From NCBI RefSeq assembly GCF_021729845.1, contig NZ_CP063397.1:1130001-1194000 (forward strand): a DNA stretch of 64,000 bases, in the 5' to 3' direction. This DNA is from Rhizobium sp. SL42. Its GTDB lineage: Bacteria > Pseudomonadota > Alphaproteobacteria > Rhizobiales > Rhizobiaceae. The notes under the pieces are model-generated. The model saw only the letters and a program-made list of their open reading frames with translations. It did not search any database and was not told the DNA's origin. Numbering within the stretch: position 1 is the first letter of the stretch; every line of letters starts with the position of its first letter. Positions 9,151 to 18,790 of this stretch are shown piece by piece. Position numbers and translations under genes: made by a program.

Positions 9151-10176
9151 ATGAACACTCTGAAACTTTCCGTCGCGGCGCTGGTCGCCTCCGTTGCCTT
9201 CGCTGGCGCGGCTGCTGCTCGTGATCAGGTACAGGTTGCCGGCTCGTCGACCGTTCTGCCCTATGCAAAGATCGTTGCCGAAACCTTCGGCGAAACCTTC
9301 CCCAACTTCAAAACCCCGGTTGTTGAATCCGGCGGTTCTTCGGCTGGCCTCAAGGAATTCTGCAAGGGCGTAGGCCCTGAGACCATCGACATTGCCAATT
9401 CCTCGCGCAAGATCAAGGATTCGGAAGTCGAGGCCTGCAAGACTGCCGGCGTCACCGAAATCCAGGAAGTTCAGTTCGGTTACGACGGTATCGTTTTCGC
9501 AACCGACGCCGGCAATGCCGACCTGAAGCTCGTTCCGGCCGACCTCTACCAGGCTCTCGCCGCAGAAATCGTGGTTGACGGCAAGCTCGTTGCCAACCCT
9601 TACAAGAAGTGGTCAGAAGTCAACAAAGACCTGCCGGACGTCGCTATCGCTGCCTACATCCCGGGCGAAAAGCACGGCACCCGCGAAGTCTTTGAAGAAA
9701 AGGTCATGGCACACGGCTGCAAGGACACCGGCGCCCAGGACATCATCAAGACCCTGGTTGACGAAAAGACCGCTCCGAAGAAGTGCATCGCAGTTCGCAA
9801 GGACGGCCTGGCTGTCGACATCGACGGCGACTACACCGAGACCCTCGCTCGTATCTCGGCCAACAAGGACGGCATCGGCGTATTCGGCCTCTCCTTCTAC
9901 GAAAACAATGCTGACAAGCTGAAGGTTGCGACCGTCAATGGTATCGCTCCGTCGGTTGAAACCGTCGCCAGCGGCGAGTATCCGGTTTCCCGTCCGCTGT
10001 TCTTCTACGTCAAGAAGGCTCACATGGGCGTTATCCCGGGCCTCAAGGAATACGTAGAATTCTTCGTTTCCGACCAGATGGTTGGCCCGGACAGCCCGCT
10101 GGCTGCCTACGGCCTCGTTCCGGCTCCGGACGCTGAGCGCGAAGAGACCCGCACCAAGTTTGCCGGTGGCATGTAA
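9151..10176 (+). CDS. pstS: Phosphate ABC transporter substrate-binding protein
   Basis: Periplasmic phosphate-binding protein of the high-affinity Pst system. It has a signal peptide (residues 1-24, ending AGAAAARD), the phosphate-binding loop VAGSSTVLPYAKI at the mature N-terminus, the ESGGSSAGLKEFCKG segment and a conserved GTREVFEEKVM region. Length 341 residues. Two adjacent ATG codons occur (9148 and 9151); spacing from TTGGGAG favours 9151. It is first in pstS-pstC-pstA-pstB-phoU-phoB and directly follows the Pho box, so strong PhoB induction at low phosphate is expected. Confidence 0.96.
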   Translation: MNTLKLSVAALVASVAFAGAAAARDQVQVAGSSTVLPYAKIVAETFGETFPNFKTPVVESGGSSAGLKEFCKGVGPETIDIANSSRKIKDSEVEACKTAGVTEIQEVQFGYDGIVFATDAGNADLKLVPADLYQALAAEIVVDGKLVANPYKKWSEVNKDLPDVAIAAYIPGEKHGTREVFEEKVMAHGCKDTGAQDIIKTLVDEKTAPKKCIAVRKDGLAVDIDGDYTETLARISANKDGIGVFGLSFYENNADKLKVATVNGIAPSVETVASGEYPVSRPLFFYVKKAHMGVIPGLKEYVEFFVSDQMVGPDSPLAAYGLVPAPDAEREETRTKFAGGM

Positions 10177-10187
10177 TCAACACCTTT

Positions 10188-10209
10188 GGCGCGGCAGCAA
10201 TGCCGCGCC
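10188..10209 (+). terminator. Stem-loop after pstS
   Basis: Perfect 9-bp stem GGCGCGGCA/TGCCGCGCC closed by a GCAA tetraloop, with no T run after it. Likely stabilises the pstS 3' end and reduces read-through into pstC, allowing excess binding protein; this role is inferred. Confidence 0.7.
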
Positions 10210-10357
10210 AATATTCTGTTGGAGAGGCTGAAGCCTCTGTAACCCTCGCTGGCATTTTCCGCCACCGTGCGACAAATACCGCCAGCTGTGACTTTGTGCA
10301 GCGCAGTTCATTTTACTTGGCTGGCTGTTCATGCCGGTCATGTCGGGGGAAGTTCCG

Positions 10358-11845
10358 ATGAGTACATCCATTCTTCTGCTGCTTGTTCTAGCCATTGGTG
10401 TCGTCGCCTATGTTCTGGCGTCTGCTCGAGCCAATGCGCTGGCAGGGGGCAAGCCATCCAATTTGCATTCCCGCTACGGGTATCACGGTGCTTTCGCGGC
10501 AATCTGCGCCATCTTGCCAGCCATCCTTTTGATGGCAGTCTGGTCGCTTGCAACTCCGGCCGTCGTTGAAAATCGCGTGCGCGCGTCCTTCCCCGAAGAT
10601 GTGAAGGCGTTGCCGGAGGCAACCATCAACCTCAACTACGGCATGGTCACCGCGATTGCCCGCGGCATGGGCGGACTTGATACCGAAGAGCGCAGCCGCC
10701 TCGTCGCCATGCCGGCAGCGGATGCTCGCGCACTGCTCGCCGATCGCGGTGTCCCGCTTGCCGATGATCCGCAGCCCTACATGGTCAAGGCCGCTGCCGA
10801 GGTTCTCGATCTGTCGGCGACAAACCGGCTGATCCTGACGATCGCGGCTCTTGTGATTTCGGCAGCCGGCGCCTTTTTCGGCCTTCGCGCCGTTGCGCCG
10901 CGCTTTCGCGCGCGCAACCGGGTCGAAAGCATCATCCTTGTGTCGCTCATCATGGCATCATCGATCGCCATTCTGACCACGGTCGGTATCGTGCTGTCGA
11001 TGCTGACGGAGGCGACCCACTTCTTCCGCATGGTCCCGGCCTGGGAGTTCTTCTTCGGCACGGTTTGGGATCCGCGCTTTGCCTCTGCCGGCACTTCGGA
11101 TTCGTCCGGTCAGTTCGGCCTGATCCCGCTGCTGCTCGGCACGCTGTATATCGGCTTCGTCGCCATGCTCTTTGCCGTGCCGATCGGCCTGTTCTCGGCC
11201 ATCTACATGGCCGAATATGCCTCGCCGCGGCTCCGCTCGATAGCAAAGCCACTGCTCGAGGTCCTGGCCGGCATCCCGACCATCGTCTACGGCTTCTTTG
11301 CCTTGACCTCGGTTGGTCCGTTCCTGCGCGATATCTCGGCTCAGATCAACGGCATCGCGACGGGCAATTTCGTCAACTTCATCCAGGCGCAGTCCGTGCT
11401 CACCGCGGGTTTCGTCATGGGCATCATGTTGATCCCCTATGTTTCGTCGCTGTCCGACGACATTATTACAGCGGTGCCGCGCTCGCTGCGTGACGGCTCG
11501 CTCGGCCTTGGAGCCACGCGCTCCGAAACCGTCAAGCGCGTCATCCTGCCGGCAGCACTTCCGGGCATTGTCGGCGCGCTGCTGATGACCGCCTCGCGCG
11601 CCATCGGCGAAACCATGATCGTGGTGCTGGCCGCCGGTGTTGCCGCCCGCATGCAGCTCAACCCTTTTGAGCCGATGACCACCGTGACCGTTAAGATCGT
11701 CAACCAGTTGACCGGCGACCTTGAGTTTACCTCGCCGCAGACACTCGTTGCATTCGCACTCGGCATCACGCTGTTTGCCATCACGCTTTGCCTCAACATC
11801 TATGCGCTTTACATAGTGCGCAAATACCGGGAGCAGTACGAATGA
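10358..11845 (+). CDS. pstC: Phosphate ABC transporter permease PstC
   Basis: Inner-membrane permease of the Pst importer. The 495-residue protein has an N-terminal hydrophobic segment, a periplasmic extension, then the binding-protein-dependent permease core from residue about 230 with the EAA loop SLGLGATRSETVKRVILPAALPG. It belongs to the longer rhizobial PstC type. ATG at 10358 follows GGGGGA by seven bases; a longer in-frame start at 10331 is less supported. Its TGA overlaps the pstA ATG, indicating translational coupling. Confidence 0.94.
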   Translation: MSTSILLLLVLAIGVVAYVLASARANALAGGKPSNLHSRYGYHGAFAAICAILPAILLMAVWSLATPAVVENRVRASFPEDVKALPEATINLNYGMVTAIARGMGGLDTEERSRLVAMPAADARALLADRGVPLADDPQPYMVKAAAEVLDLSATNRLILTIAALVISAAGAFFGLRAVAPRFRARNRVESIILVSLIMASSIAILTTVGIVLSMLTEATHFFRMVPAWEFFFGTVWDPRFASAGTSDSSGQFGLIPLLLGTLYIGFVAMLFAVPIGLFSAIYMAEYASPRLRSIAKPLLEVLAGIPTIVYGFFALTSVGPFLRDISAQINGIATGNFVNFIQAQSVLTAGFVMGIMLIPYVSSLSDDIITAVPRSLRDGSLGLGATRSETVKRVILPAALPGIVGALLMTASRAIGETMIVVLAAGVAARMQLNPFEPMTTVTVKIVNQLTGDLEFTSPQTLVAFALGITLFAITLCLNIYALYIVRKYREQYE

Positions 11846-13161
11846 GCCAGGTCGTTTCTGCCACGACGACGGCCCCAGCCGGTGCCGCCACGCGCCGCGA
11901 CATCGGGGTCAAGCGCCGCTACGCCGCTGAACGTCGCTTCCGTGCCTATGGCATTGCCGCGATCTCCTTCGGCTTGCTTTTCCTCTTTGTTCTGCTGAAT
12001 TCCGTTGTCTCCAAGGGCTACACGGCGTTCCAGCAGACCATGATCACGGTTCCGATCGAGTTCAGCGAAAAGGTCATCGATCCGACTGGAAAGCGCGCTG
12101 AAAACCCGAATATCCTCGTGATGGCCAACTATCCGGTCCTCGCACGCGATGCGGTGGCAAAGGTCCTCGGCGTTGATGTCAAGAACCGTGCCGCGGCCCG
12201 TCAGGTCAGCGAACTGCTGTCAGACAGCATCCGCGTCCAGCTACGCGATATCGTCCAGGCCAATCCTTCGGTGATCGGCAATACGGTGAATGTCACCCTC
12301 TTGGCACACGGCAATGTCGACAGCGCCTTCAAGGGCCAGATCGATCTGTCGGTTGCAGAGAGCAACCGCAAGATCTCCGACCAGCAACTGACCTGGATCA
12401 ACACGCTGGCCGAAAGCGGCGCCCTGTCGAAGCATTTCAACACAGGTATCTTCATCAACGGCGCGTCGAGCCGTCCGGAAGCTGCCGGCGTCGGTGTCGC
12501 CCTGATCGGCTCGGCCTACATGATGCTTATCGTGCTGGTTCTGTCGCTGCCGATCGGTGTCGCCGCCTCGATCTATCTCGAGGAGTTTGCTCCGAAGAAC
12601 CGCTTCACGGACCTTATCGAGGTGAACATCAACAACCTCGCGGCGGTTCCGTCGATCGTCTACGGTCTGCTGGGTCTTGCCGTGTTCATCAATTTCGGCG
12701 GCTTCCCGCGCTCGGCCTCGATTGTCGGCGGCCTGGTGCTCACCCTGATGACCCTGCCAACGATCATCATCGCGACCCGTGCCGCGCTCAAGGCCGTGCC
12801 ACCATCGATCCGTGCGGCTGCGCTCGGCCTGGGTGCGTCGAAGATGCAGACCGTGTTCCACCACGTCCTGCCGCTTGCCATGCCTGGCATCCTGACCGGC
12901 ACGATCATCGGTCTGGCGCATGCACTGGGCGAGACCGCCCCGCTGCTGCTGATCGGCATGGTCGCCTTCGTTGCCGATTATCCGACCACGCCGATGGATC
13001 CGGCAACGGCACTTCCGGTGCAGATCTACATGTGGGCCAATGAAGCCGAACGGGCTTTTGTCGAGCGGACATCGGGAGCTATCATGATCCTGTTGATGTT
13101 CCTTCTCGTCATGAATGTGGGTGCAATTCTGTTGCGGCGTCGTTTCGAGCGGCGCTGGTAG
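11842..13161 (+). CDS. pstA: Phosphate ABC transporter permease PstA
   Basis: Second Pst permease subunit, 439 residues. It shows an N-terminal membrane helix (about residues 34-55), a large periplasmic insertion with [15 protein letters not shown], then the permease core with [16 protein letters not shown] and EAA loop [25 protein letters not shown]. The start ATG overlaps the pstC stop (ATGA), which fixes the frame. The extended N-terminal region is usual for rhizobial PstA compared with about 296 residues in E. coli. Confidence 0.94.
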   Translation: MSQVVSATTTAPAGAATRRDIGVKRRYAAERRFRAYGIAAISFGLLFLFVLLNSVVSKGYTAFQQTMITVPIEFSEKVIDPTGKRAENPNILVMANYPVLARDAVAKVLGVDVKNRAAARQVSELLSDSIRVQLRDIVQANPSVIGNTVNVTLLAHGNVDSAFKGQIDLSVAESNRKISDQQLTWINTLAESGALSKHFNTGIFINGASSRPEAAGVGVALIGSAYMMLIVLVLSLPIGVAASIYLEEFAPKNRFTDLIEVNINNLAAVPSIVYGLLGLAVFINFGGFPRSASIVGGLVLTLMTLPTIIIATRAALKAVPPSIRAAALGLGASKMQTVFHHVLPLAMPGILTGTIIGLAHALGETAPLLLIGMVAFVADYPTTPMDPATALPVQIYMWANEAERAFVERTSGAIMILLMFLLVMNVGAILLRRRFERRW

Positions 13162-13174
13162 AGGGAGTAGGGAC

Positions 13175-13990
13175 ATGAACATGATGTCGGAAGCAGCTGT
13201 CGAGAAAGCGCTGGAACAGAAGATGACTGAATCGAACTACAAGATGATGGGCAAGGACGTGTCGGTTTACTACGGCGAGAAGCGCGCGCTTTTCGACGTG
13301 AACCTGAATGTCCGCGAAAACACGGTGACCGCGCTGATCGGCCCTTCGGGTTGCGGCAAGTCAACCTTCCTTCGCACGCTCAACCGCATGAACGATACGA
13401 TCGACGGTTGCCGCGTCACGGGCAAGATTACACTCGACAGCACGGATATCTACGATCCGTCGATCGACGTTGTCGAACTGCGTGCGCGCGTCGGCATGGT
13501 GTTCCAGAAGCCGAACCCGTTCCCGAAGTCGATCTATGAAAACGTCTCCTATGGTCCGCGGATTCACGGCCTCGCCAAGAACAAGGCCGATCTCGATGTC
13601 ATCGTCGAACAGAGCCTTCAGAAGGCCGGTTTGTGGAATGAGGTGAAGGATCGCTTGCTTGAATCCGGCACGGGTCTGTCCGGCGGTCAGCAGCAGCGCC
13701 TTTGCATTGCTCGCGCGATCGCGGTCAGCCCGGAAGTGATCCTGATGGACGAACCCTGTTCGGCGCTCGATCCGATCGCGACCGCAAAGATCGAGGAGCT
13801 GATCCACGAACTGCGCACCAATTTCACCATCGTCATCGTTACCCACTCGATGCAGCAGGCCGCCCGCGTTTCCCAGCGCACGGCCATGTTCCATCTCGGC
13901 CTTCTGGTCGAGGAAAACGATACGGACAAGATGTTCACCAATCCGGATGACCAGCGCACCCAGGACTACATCATGGGTCGCTTCGGCTGA
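13175..13990 (+). CDS. pstB: Phosphate ABC transporter ATP-binding protein
   Basis: ATPase of the Pst importer, 271 residues. Walker [11 protein letters not shown]-loop region [15 protein letters not shown], signature [14 protein letters not shown], Walker [14 protein letters not shown] and the switch His in VTHSMQQA are all intact. ATG at 13175 follows GAGGGAGTAGGG. It lies 13 bp after pstA and 47 bp before phoU. Together with PhoU and PhoR it also takes part in phosphate signalling. Confidence 0.96.
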   Translation: MNMMSEAAVEKALEQKMTESNYKMMGKDVSVYYGEKRALFDVNLNVRENTVTALIGPSGCGKSTFLRTLNRMNDTIDGCRVTGKITLDSTDIYDPSIDVVELRARVGMVFQKPNPFPKSIYENVSYGPRIHGLAKNKADLDVIVEQSLQKAGLWNEVKDRLLESGTGLSGGQQQRLCIARAIAVSPEVILMDEPCSALDPIATAKIEELIHELRTNFTIVIVTHSMQQAARVSQRTAMFHLGLLVEENDTDKMFTNPDDQRTQDYIMGRFG

Positions 13991-14037
13991 GGCGCACCCA
14001 GCGCGCTTCGTCTCAATCCAATTCAAGGAATGCGTTT

Positions 14038-14751
14038 ATGGCTTCTTCCCACATCTACTCGGCCTTTGACGAGGAACTGAAATACCTGATGCGCCGCATC
14101 TCGGAAATGGGCGGCATGGCAGAACAGATGGTCGCTGAAAGCGTCCGCGCTCTGGTCAACACCGACGGCGCTCTGGCCCAGAAGGTCATCTCCGACGACG
14201 TCGTCATGGATGCGACCGAGCGTGAAATCGGCGACAAGGCGATCGTCATGATCGCGCGTCGCCAGCCGATGGCAGCCGATCTTCGCGAAATCATCGGTGC
14301 GCTGCGCATCGCCAGCGATCTGGAACGCGTCGGCGACCTCGGCAAGAGCAATTGCAAGCGCGTCATGGCGGTCCAGAGCTCGGGCATCCCGCGCAAGCTC
14401 GCCCGTGGCATCGAGCATCTGTCGGATCTTGCCCTTGCCCAGCTCAAGGAAGTGCTCGACGTCTACACCACCCGTTCGGCGGAAAAGGCGAAATCCATTC
14501 GCGATCGCGATGAAGAGATCGACTCCATGTACACCTCGCTGTTCCGCGAGCTGCTGACCTACATGATGGAAGATCCGCGCAACATCACCAGCTGCACGCA
14601 TCTGCTTTTCTGCGCCAAGAACATCGAGCGTATCGGCGACCACGCGACCAATATCGCCGAAACCATCTACTACATGACGACCGGTGCCCAGCCCGAGGGT
14701 GAGCGTCCGAAGGAAGACCTCACGTCCTCTGTCGGCGCGATCAACGAGTAA
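14038..14751 (+). CDS. phoU: Phosphate signalling protein PhoU
   Basis: Negative regulator linking the Pst transporter to PhoR. The 237-residue helical protein has the two tandem PhoU repeats with metal-binding motifs ERVGDLGKSNCKR (about residue 100) and ERIGDHATNIAETIYYM (about residue 200). The ATG follows AAGGAATG. Placed between pstB and phoB as in other Rhizobiaceae. Confidence 0.95.
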   Translation: MASSHIYSAFDEELKYLMRRISEMGGMAEQMVAESVRALVNTDGALAQKVISDDVVMDATEREIGDKAIVMIARRQPMAADLREIIGALRIASDLERVGDLGKSNCKRVMAVQSSGIPRKLARGIEHLSDLALAQLKEVLDVYTTRSAEKAKSIRDRDEEIDSMYTSLFRELLTYMMEDPRNITSCTHLLFCAKNIERIGDHATNIAETIYYMTTGAQPEGERPKEDLTSSVGAINE

Positions 14752-14778
14752 GCCGTCACTAACGGGGTTTTGCCTTTC

Positions 14779-15462
14779 ATGTTGCCGAAAATAGCTGTCG
14801 TAGAGGACGAGGAGGCGCTCAGCGTCCTCCTCCGCTACAATCTCGAGGCCGAAGGTTACGAGGTCGAGACGATCCTGCGTGGGGATGAAGCCGAGCTTCG
14901 TCTGCAGGAGCGCGTGCCGGATCTGTTGATCCTGGACTGGATGCTGCCGGGCGTTTCCGGCATCGAGCTTTGCCGTCGCCTGCGGGTGCGCCCGGAAACC
15001 GAGCGTCTGCCGATCATCATGTTGACGGCCCGGGGTGAGGAAAGCGAACGCGTCCGTGGCCTGGCGACCGGCGCCGACGACTATGTCGTCAAGCCGTTCT
15101 CGACTCCGGAACTGATGGCACGCGTCAAGGCCATGCTGCGCCGTGCCAAACCCGAGGTTCTGTCCAGTGTCCTGCGCTGCGGCGATATCGAGCTGGACCG
15201 CGAGACCCACCGGGTTCATCGCAAGAGCCGCGAAGTGCGCCTCGGCCCGACGGAATTCCGGTTGCTGGAATTCCTGATGGCCTCGCCCAGCCGCGTCTTT
15301 TCCCGCTCGCAACTGCTCGACGGCGTCTGGGGTCATGACATCTATGTCGACGAACGCACGGTCGACGTGCATGTCGGGCGCCTGCGCAAGGCTCTGAACT
15401 TCTCCAACATGCAGGATGTCATCCGCACCGTCCGCGGCGCGGGTTATTCAATGGAAGTCTGA
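14779..15462 (+). CDS. phoB: Phosphate regulon response regulator PhoB
   Basis: OmpR-family response regulator activating Pho genes through CTGTCAT repeats. The 227-residue protein has a receiver domain with acidic pocket VEDEE, phospho-acceptor Asp53 (LLILDWMLPGV), Thr/Ser and Lys105-type site YVVKPF, and a C-terminal winged helix with DERTVDVHVGRLRKAL and VRGAGYSM. The ATG at 14779 is used rather than a TTG nine bases upstream. Last gene of the operon, followed by a strong terminator. Confidence 0.95.
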   Translation: MLPKIAVVEDEEALSVLLRYNLEAEGYEVETILRGDEAELRLQERVPDLLILDWMLPGVSGIELCRRLRVRPETERLPIIMLTARGEESERVRGLATGADDYVVKPFSTPELMARVKAMLRRAKPEVLSSVLRCGDIELDRETHRVHRKSREVRLGPTEFRLLEFLMASPSRVFSRSQLLDGVWGHDIYVDERTVDVHVGRLRKALNFSNMQDVIRTVRGAGYSMEV

Positions 15463-15489
15463 GCATTGCGCCACCGGCATCCGGGCAAT

Positions 15490-15519
15490 AAAAAACGGGC
15501 TCGAAAGCCCGTTTTTTTA
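15490..15519. terminator. Bidirectional terminator between phoB and gcrA
   Basis: AAAAAACGGGCT-CGAA-AGCCCGTTTTTTT: a GC stem with T runs in both directions, serving the convergent phoB and gcrA transcripts. Confidence 0.92.
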
Positions 15520-15555
15520 TGTCTGGTCTTTGGCTTCGGCGCTCGCCGTCAGCCC

Positions 15556-16089
15556 TCAGCGGGCTGCCCTGCGACGTTCGCTTACCGGCTGGTAGGCCAT
15601 CTTGGCATGATAGCCGCAATACGGCGACGCATCGTTGATTTCGCAACCGCAGAAGTGGAAGTCATCCTTCATCGGGTCGCCGATCGGCCACTTGCAGGTG
15701 CGCTCGGTCAGTTCGGTCAATGCCAGGCGACGGGAAATCGGCACCACGACATTCGACGGACGCGAAACTTCGACTTCCTCGAAGATATCGACTTCGATCT
15801 CTTCTTTCAGCATGTTGCCGCCGGCCGCGCGGGTAACGGTACGGGTGGTTGTAGTGGCGCGGCCCTGGAATGTGGTCGGACGCTGTGTAGCCGGTGCAGG
15901 GCGCTTGGCCGGGCGGGCTGCCGATGTGCTGCCGCCTGCCTTGGCGCGGCCCGGCAGGTTCAGCCGGTGTACCTTGCCGATGACGGCGTTGCGGCTGACG
16001 CCGCCCAATTGCGCTGCGATCTGGCTCGCGCTCAAGCCTTCGGCCCAGAGGCGCTTTAGTCTCTCGACGCGTTCATCAGTCCAATTCAT
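15556..16089 (-). CDS. gcrA: GcrA family cell cycle regulator
   Basis: Sigma70-associated transcription regulator that stimulates promoters carrying methylated GANTC sites (established for Caulobacter GcrA). The 177-residue protein opens with the typical DNA-binding region MNWTDERVERLKRLWAEGLS and GVSRNAVIGKVHRLNLPGR, has a Thr/Ala-rich linker (about 50-90), and ends with the RNA polymerase-binding region containing RTCKWPIGDP and CGCEI...YCGYH. Upstream DNA carries an unusual concentration of GANTC sites, which fits cell-cycle control. Confidence 0.93.
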   Translation of the reverse strand: MNWTDERVERLKRLWAEGLSASQIAAQLGGVSRNAVIGKVHRLNLPGRAKAGGSTSAARPAKRPAPATQRPTTFQGRATTTTRTVTRAAGGNMLKEEIEVDIFEEVEVSRPSNVVVPISRRLALTELTERTCKWPIGDPMKDDFHFCGCEINDASPYCGYHAKMAYQPVSERRRAAR

Positions 16090-16526
16090 GCCGTATTTCT
16101 CCGCCGCTCGCGTGTATGATGGCAGAATCCCTCACCGTTGCTTCGAACGAATTCGAAACAAAAACCGCCTCGTTACTGTCGGTGACTATTTCCGCCGCAT
16201 TGCTCAATTTATTGAATGTTAACCTACTGGTCGGGTGACTCTGTGACAAGAGTCGCGGGAATCATCTCGAATCGATTTCGTGGTTTTCCCCAACTTGCTT
16301 CCCGAGTGAGTCAAGTCTGCAACACTCCCAAACCGTGTCTGCGGCATGACGTCCGGTGCTTGTCGCAATCGCCTGCAGGCCCTCATTTTCCTGTAAGTTT
16401 CGTTGACATTGCAGGGTTAAATGGGGATAGTGCGTCCGCCGCCGCAAGGCGGCATTTTTAATTTTTGACCTGCCCACAGGCGTCTCCGCTGCCGCTGGAC
16501 GCCGCCAATCAAGGATGACCAACGCC
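16090..16526. promoter_or_regulatory. gcrA-argD divergent intergenic region with GANTC cluster
   Basis: A 437-bp non-coding stretch. GANTC (CcrM methylation) sites lie at 16125, 16237, 16250, 16259, 16269 and 16308; five fall within 76 bp, where chance predicts well under one. A candidate argD promoter is TTGACA (16404-16409), 17 bp, GATAGT (16427-16432). Just after its expected start point, GCCGC-AAG-GCGGC (16441-16453) followed by ATTTTTAATTTTT forms a terminator-like leader hairpin. No convincing ORF is present. Confidence 0.65.
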
Positions 16527-17723
16527 ATGGCCGAAGCGACGCCGCTTTATCAGACCTACAATCGAGCGCCTCTGCGTTTCGAGCGAGGCGAGGGCGTCTG
16601 GCTCGTCACCGAGGGCGGCGACCGCTATCTCGATTTCGCCGCCGGCGTCGCCGTCAATTCGCTGGGGCACGCCCATCCGCATCTGGTCGAGGCGCTGAAG
16701 GCGCAGGCTGACAAGCTCTGGCATGTCTCCAATCTGTATGACGTGCCGGGCCAGGAAGCGCTTGCAAAGCGCCTGACAGAGGCAACGTTTGCCGATCGGG
16801 TCTTCTTCACCAATTCCGGTGCCGAAGCGCTGGAATGCGCGATCAAGACCGCGCGCCGCTATCATTTCACCAAGGGCCATCCGGAGAAATTCCACATCAT
16901 CACTATGGAAGGCGCCTTTCACGGCCGCACCATCGCGACGATCGCGGCCGGTGGCCAGGAAAAGTATCTCGAGGGCTTCGGCCCCAAGGCGCCGGGCTTC
17001 GATCAGGTGCCGTTTGGTGACATGGACGCCGTCAAGGCGACCATCTCCGATGCGACGGCGGCCATTCTTGTCGAACCGGTTCAGGGCGAGGGCGGCATCC
17101 GCGCCATTCCCGTCGAGATGCTGCGTGAACTTCGCGCCATCTGCGACGAGCATGGTCTGCTGTTGATCCTCGACGAAGTACAGTCGGGCGTCGGCCGCAC
17201 CGGCAAGTTCTTCGCCCATGAATGGTCGGGCATCACGCCGGACATCATGGCGGTGGCCAAGGGCATTGGCGGCGGCTTCCCGCTCGGCGCTTGCCTTGCC
17301 ACCGAAGAGGCATCCATTGGCATGAAGGCCGGCACCCACGGCTCGACCTATGGCGGCAATCCGCTCGCCATGGCCGTCGGCAATGCGGTGCTCGATGTCG
17401 TGCTGGCCGATGGTTTTCTCGATCAGGTGCGCGATGTGGCGCTTGTCTTCCGCCAGGGGCTGGCCTCGCTGCAGGATCGTTTCCCCGATGTTATTGCGGA
17501 AATCCGTGGCGAAGGCCTGATGCTGGGCATCAAGGCCAAGGGCCCGAACACCGAATTGCTGATGGCCATGCGCGACCAGCATCTTCTTGGCGTGCCGGCC
17601 GGCGACAACGTCATTCGTTTGCTTCCGCCGCTGGTGACGACGGCAGAGGAAGCGCGCGATGGCCTGCGTCGCATCGAGCTTGCCGCGGAGCAGGTTCGTC
17701 AGAAGGCCGCAGCAATCGCTTGA
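16527..17723 (+). CDS. argD: Acetylornithine aminotransferase
   Basis: PLP-dependent class III aminotransferase converting N-acetylglutamate semialdehyde to N-acetylornithine in arginine biosynthesis. The 398-residue protein has [18 protein letters not shown], the Asp motif [16 protein letters not shown] and the PLP lysine in [15 protein letters not shown], followed by [14 protein letters not shown]. An ATG four codons upstream (16515) overlaps the AAGGA ribosome site, so 16527 is preferred. argF follows 24 bp later, giving an argD-argF operon, a common rhizobial arrangement. Confidence 0.95.
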   Translation: MAEATPLYQTYNRAPLRFERGEGVWLVTEGGDRYLDFAAGVAVNSLGHAHPHLVEALKAQADKLWHVSNLYDVPGQEALAKRLTEATFADRVFFTNSGAEALECAIKTARRYHFTKGHPEKFHIITMEGAFHGRTIATIAAGGQEKYLEGFGPKAPGFDQVPFGDMDAVKATISDATAAILVEPVQGEGGIRAIPVEMLRELRAICDEHGLLLILDEVQSGVGRTGKFFAHEWSGITPDIMAVAKGIGGGFPLGACLATEEASIGMKAGTHGSTYGGNPLAMAVGNAVLDVVLADGFLDQVRDVALVFRQGLASLQDRFPDVIAEIRGEGLMLGIKAKGPNTELLMAMRDQHLLGVPAGDNVIRLLPPLVTTAEEARDGLRRIELAAEQVRQKAAAIA

Positions 17724-17747
17724 AACGCGCAGGACAGGTAGACATTT

Positions 17748-18665
17748 ATGGCATCTCCGAAGCACTTCCTCGATCTCTCCGCCGTGTCCTCCATGGACCT
17801 TCGCTCCATGATGGACGATGCGCGCAGCCGCAAGCAGGCGACCAAGGCCGGCACGGCTGACAGGCCGCTGGCCGGCAAGATGCTGGCGATGATCTTCGAG
17901 AAGCCGTCCACCCGAACACGCGTCTCCTTCGATGTCGGCATGCGCCAGCTCGGCGGCGAGACGCTGTTCCTGTCCGGCACCGAAATGCAGCTCGGCCGCG
18001 CCGAAACCATTGGTGACACAGCCAAGGTCCTGTCGCGCTATGTCGATGCGATCATGATCCGCACCACCGATCATTCCCGCCTGCTGGAAATGGCCGAACA
18101 TGCCACCGTGCCGGTGATCAACGCCCTGACCGATCTCACGCATCCCTGCCAGATCATGGCCGACATCCTGACCATCGAGGAACATCGTGGACCGATCGCC
18201 GGCAAGACGCTTGCCTGGACCGGTGACGGCAACAACGTGCTGCATTCGCTCGTCGAAGGTGCTGCCCGTTTCGGCTACAAGATGAACATGGCCGTGCCGC
18301 TCGGTTCCGAGCCGGACGACAAGATCCTCAACTGGGCCCGCAACAACGGCGGCGAAATCATGCTGTGCCATGATGCCGATCGCGCCGTCGAAGGTGTCGA
18401 CGCGGTCATCACGGACACCTGGATCTCGATGAACCAGGAACACAAGGCGCGCGGCCACAATGTCTTCCAGCCGTTCCAGGTCAATGCGGCGCTGATGAAA
18501 AAGGCCAGTAGCGAAGCCCTCTTCCTGCATTGCCTGCCCGCCCATCGCGGCGAGGAGGTGACGGACGAGGTCATCGATGGCCCGCAGTCTGTCGTCTTCG
18601 ACGAGGCTGAAAACCGCCTGCATGCGCAAAAGTCCATTCTCGCGTGGTGCCTCGGCGCCATCTGA
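17748..18665 (+). CDS. argF: Ornithine carbamoyltransferase
   Basis: Forms citrulline from ornithine and carbamoyl phosphate. The 305-residue protein contains the carbamoyl-phosphate motif [31 protein letters not shown], the ornithine-binding DTWISMNQE region and [15 protein letters not shown] near the C-terminus. The ribosome site AGGACAGG is about 12 bases before the ATG. Second gene of the argD-argF unit; a hairpin with a short T run follows. Confidence 0.96.
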   Translation: MASPKHFLDLSAVSSMDLRSMMDDARSRKQATKAGTADRPLAGKMLAMIFEKPSTRTRVSFDVGMRQLGGETLFLSGTEMQLGRAETIGDTAKVLSRYVDAIMIRTTDHSRLLEMAEHATVPVINALTDLTHPCQIMADILTIEEHRGPIAGKTLAWTGDGNNVLHSLVEGAARFGYKMNMAVPLGSEPDDKILNWARNNGGEIMLCHDADRAVEGVDAVITDTWISMNQEHKARGHNVFQPFQVNAALMKKASSEALFLHCLPAHRGEEVTDEVIDGPQSVVFDEAENRLHAQKSILAWCLGAI

Positions 18666-18738
18666 AGGCCATTGAACCGGGGCCTTGCCGCCCCGCTTGA
18701 CCTTTGACGGCGGCGATACCATCTGAGCGCTTTCTCAT

Positions 18739-18762
18739 GGGGCCGTTTCGGCCCTGCTTTTT
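18739..18762 (+). terminator. Terminator downstream of argF
   Basis: GGGCC-GTTTC-GGCCC stem followed by TGCTTTTT, 75 bp after the argF stop. A second GGGGC/GCCCC hairpin lies nearer the stop, at about 18677-18696. This suggests hslO can be transcribed separately. Confidence 0.6.
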
Positions 18763-18790
18763 CGCGCCGCCGGGCGCCAGGAGACCATTC

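Noticed and set aside
14023..15372. 449-codon frame antisense to phoU-phoB
   Set aside because: Shadow frame spanning two well-defined genes.
16509..18722. 737-codon frame antisense to argD-argF
   Set aside because: Long only because of GC-biased codon structure; no recognisable domain.
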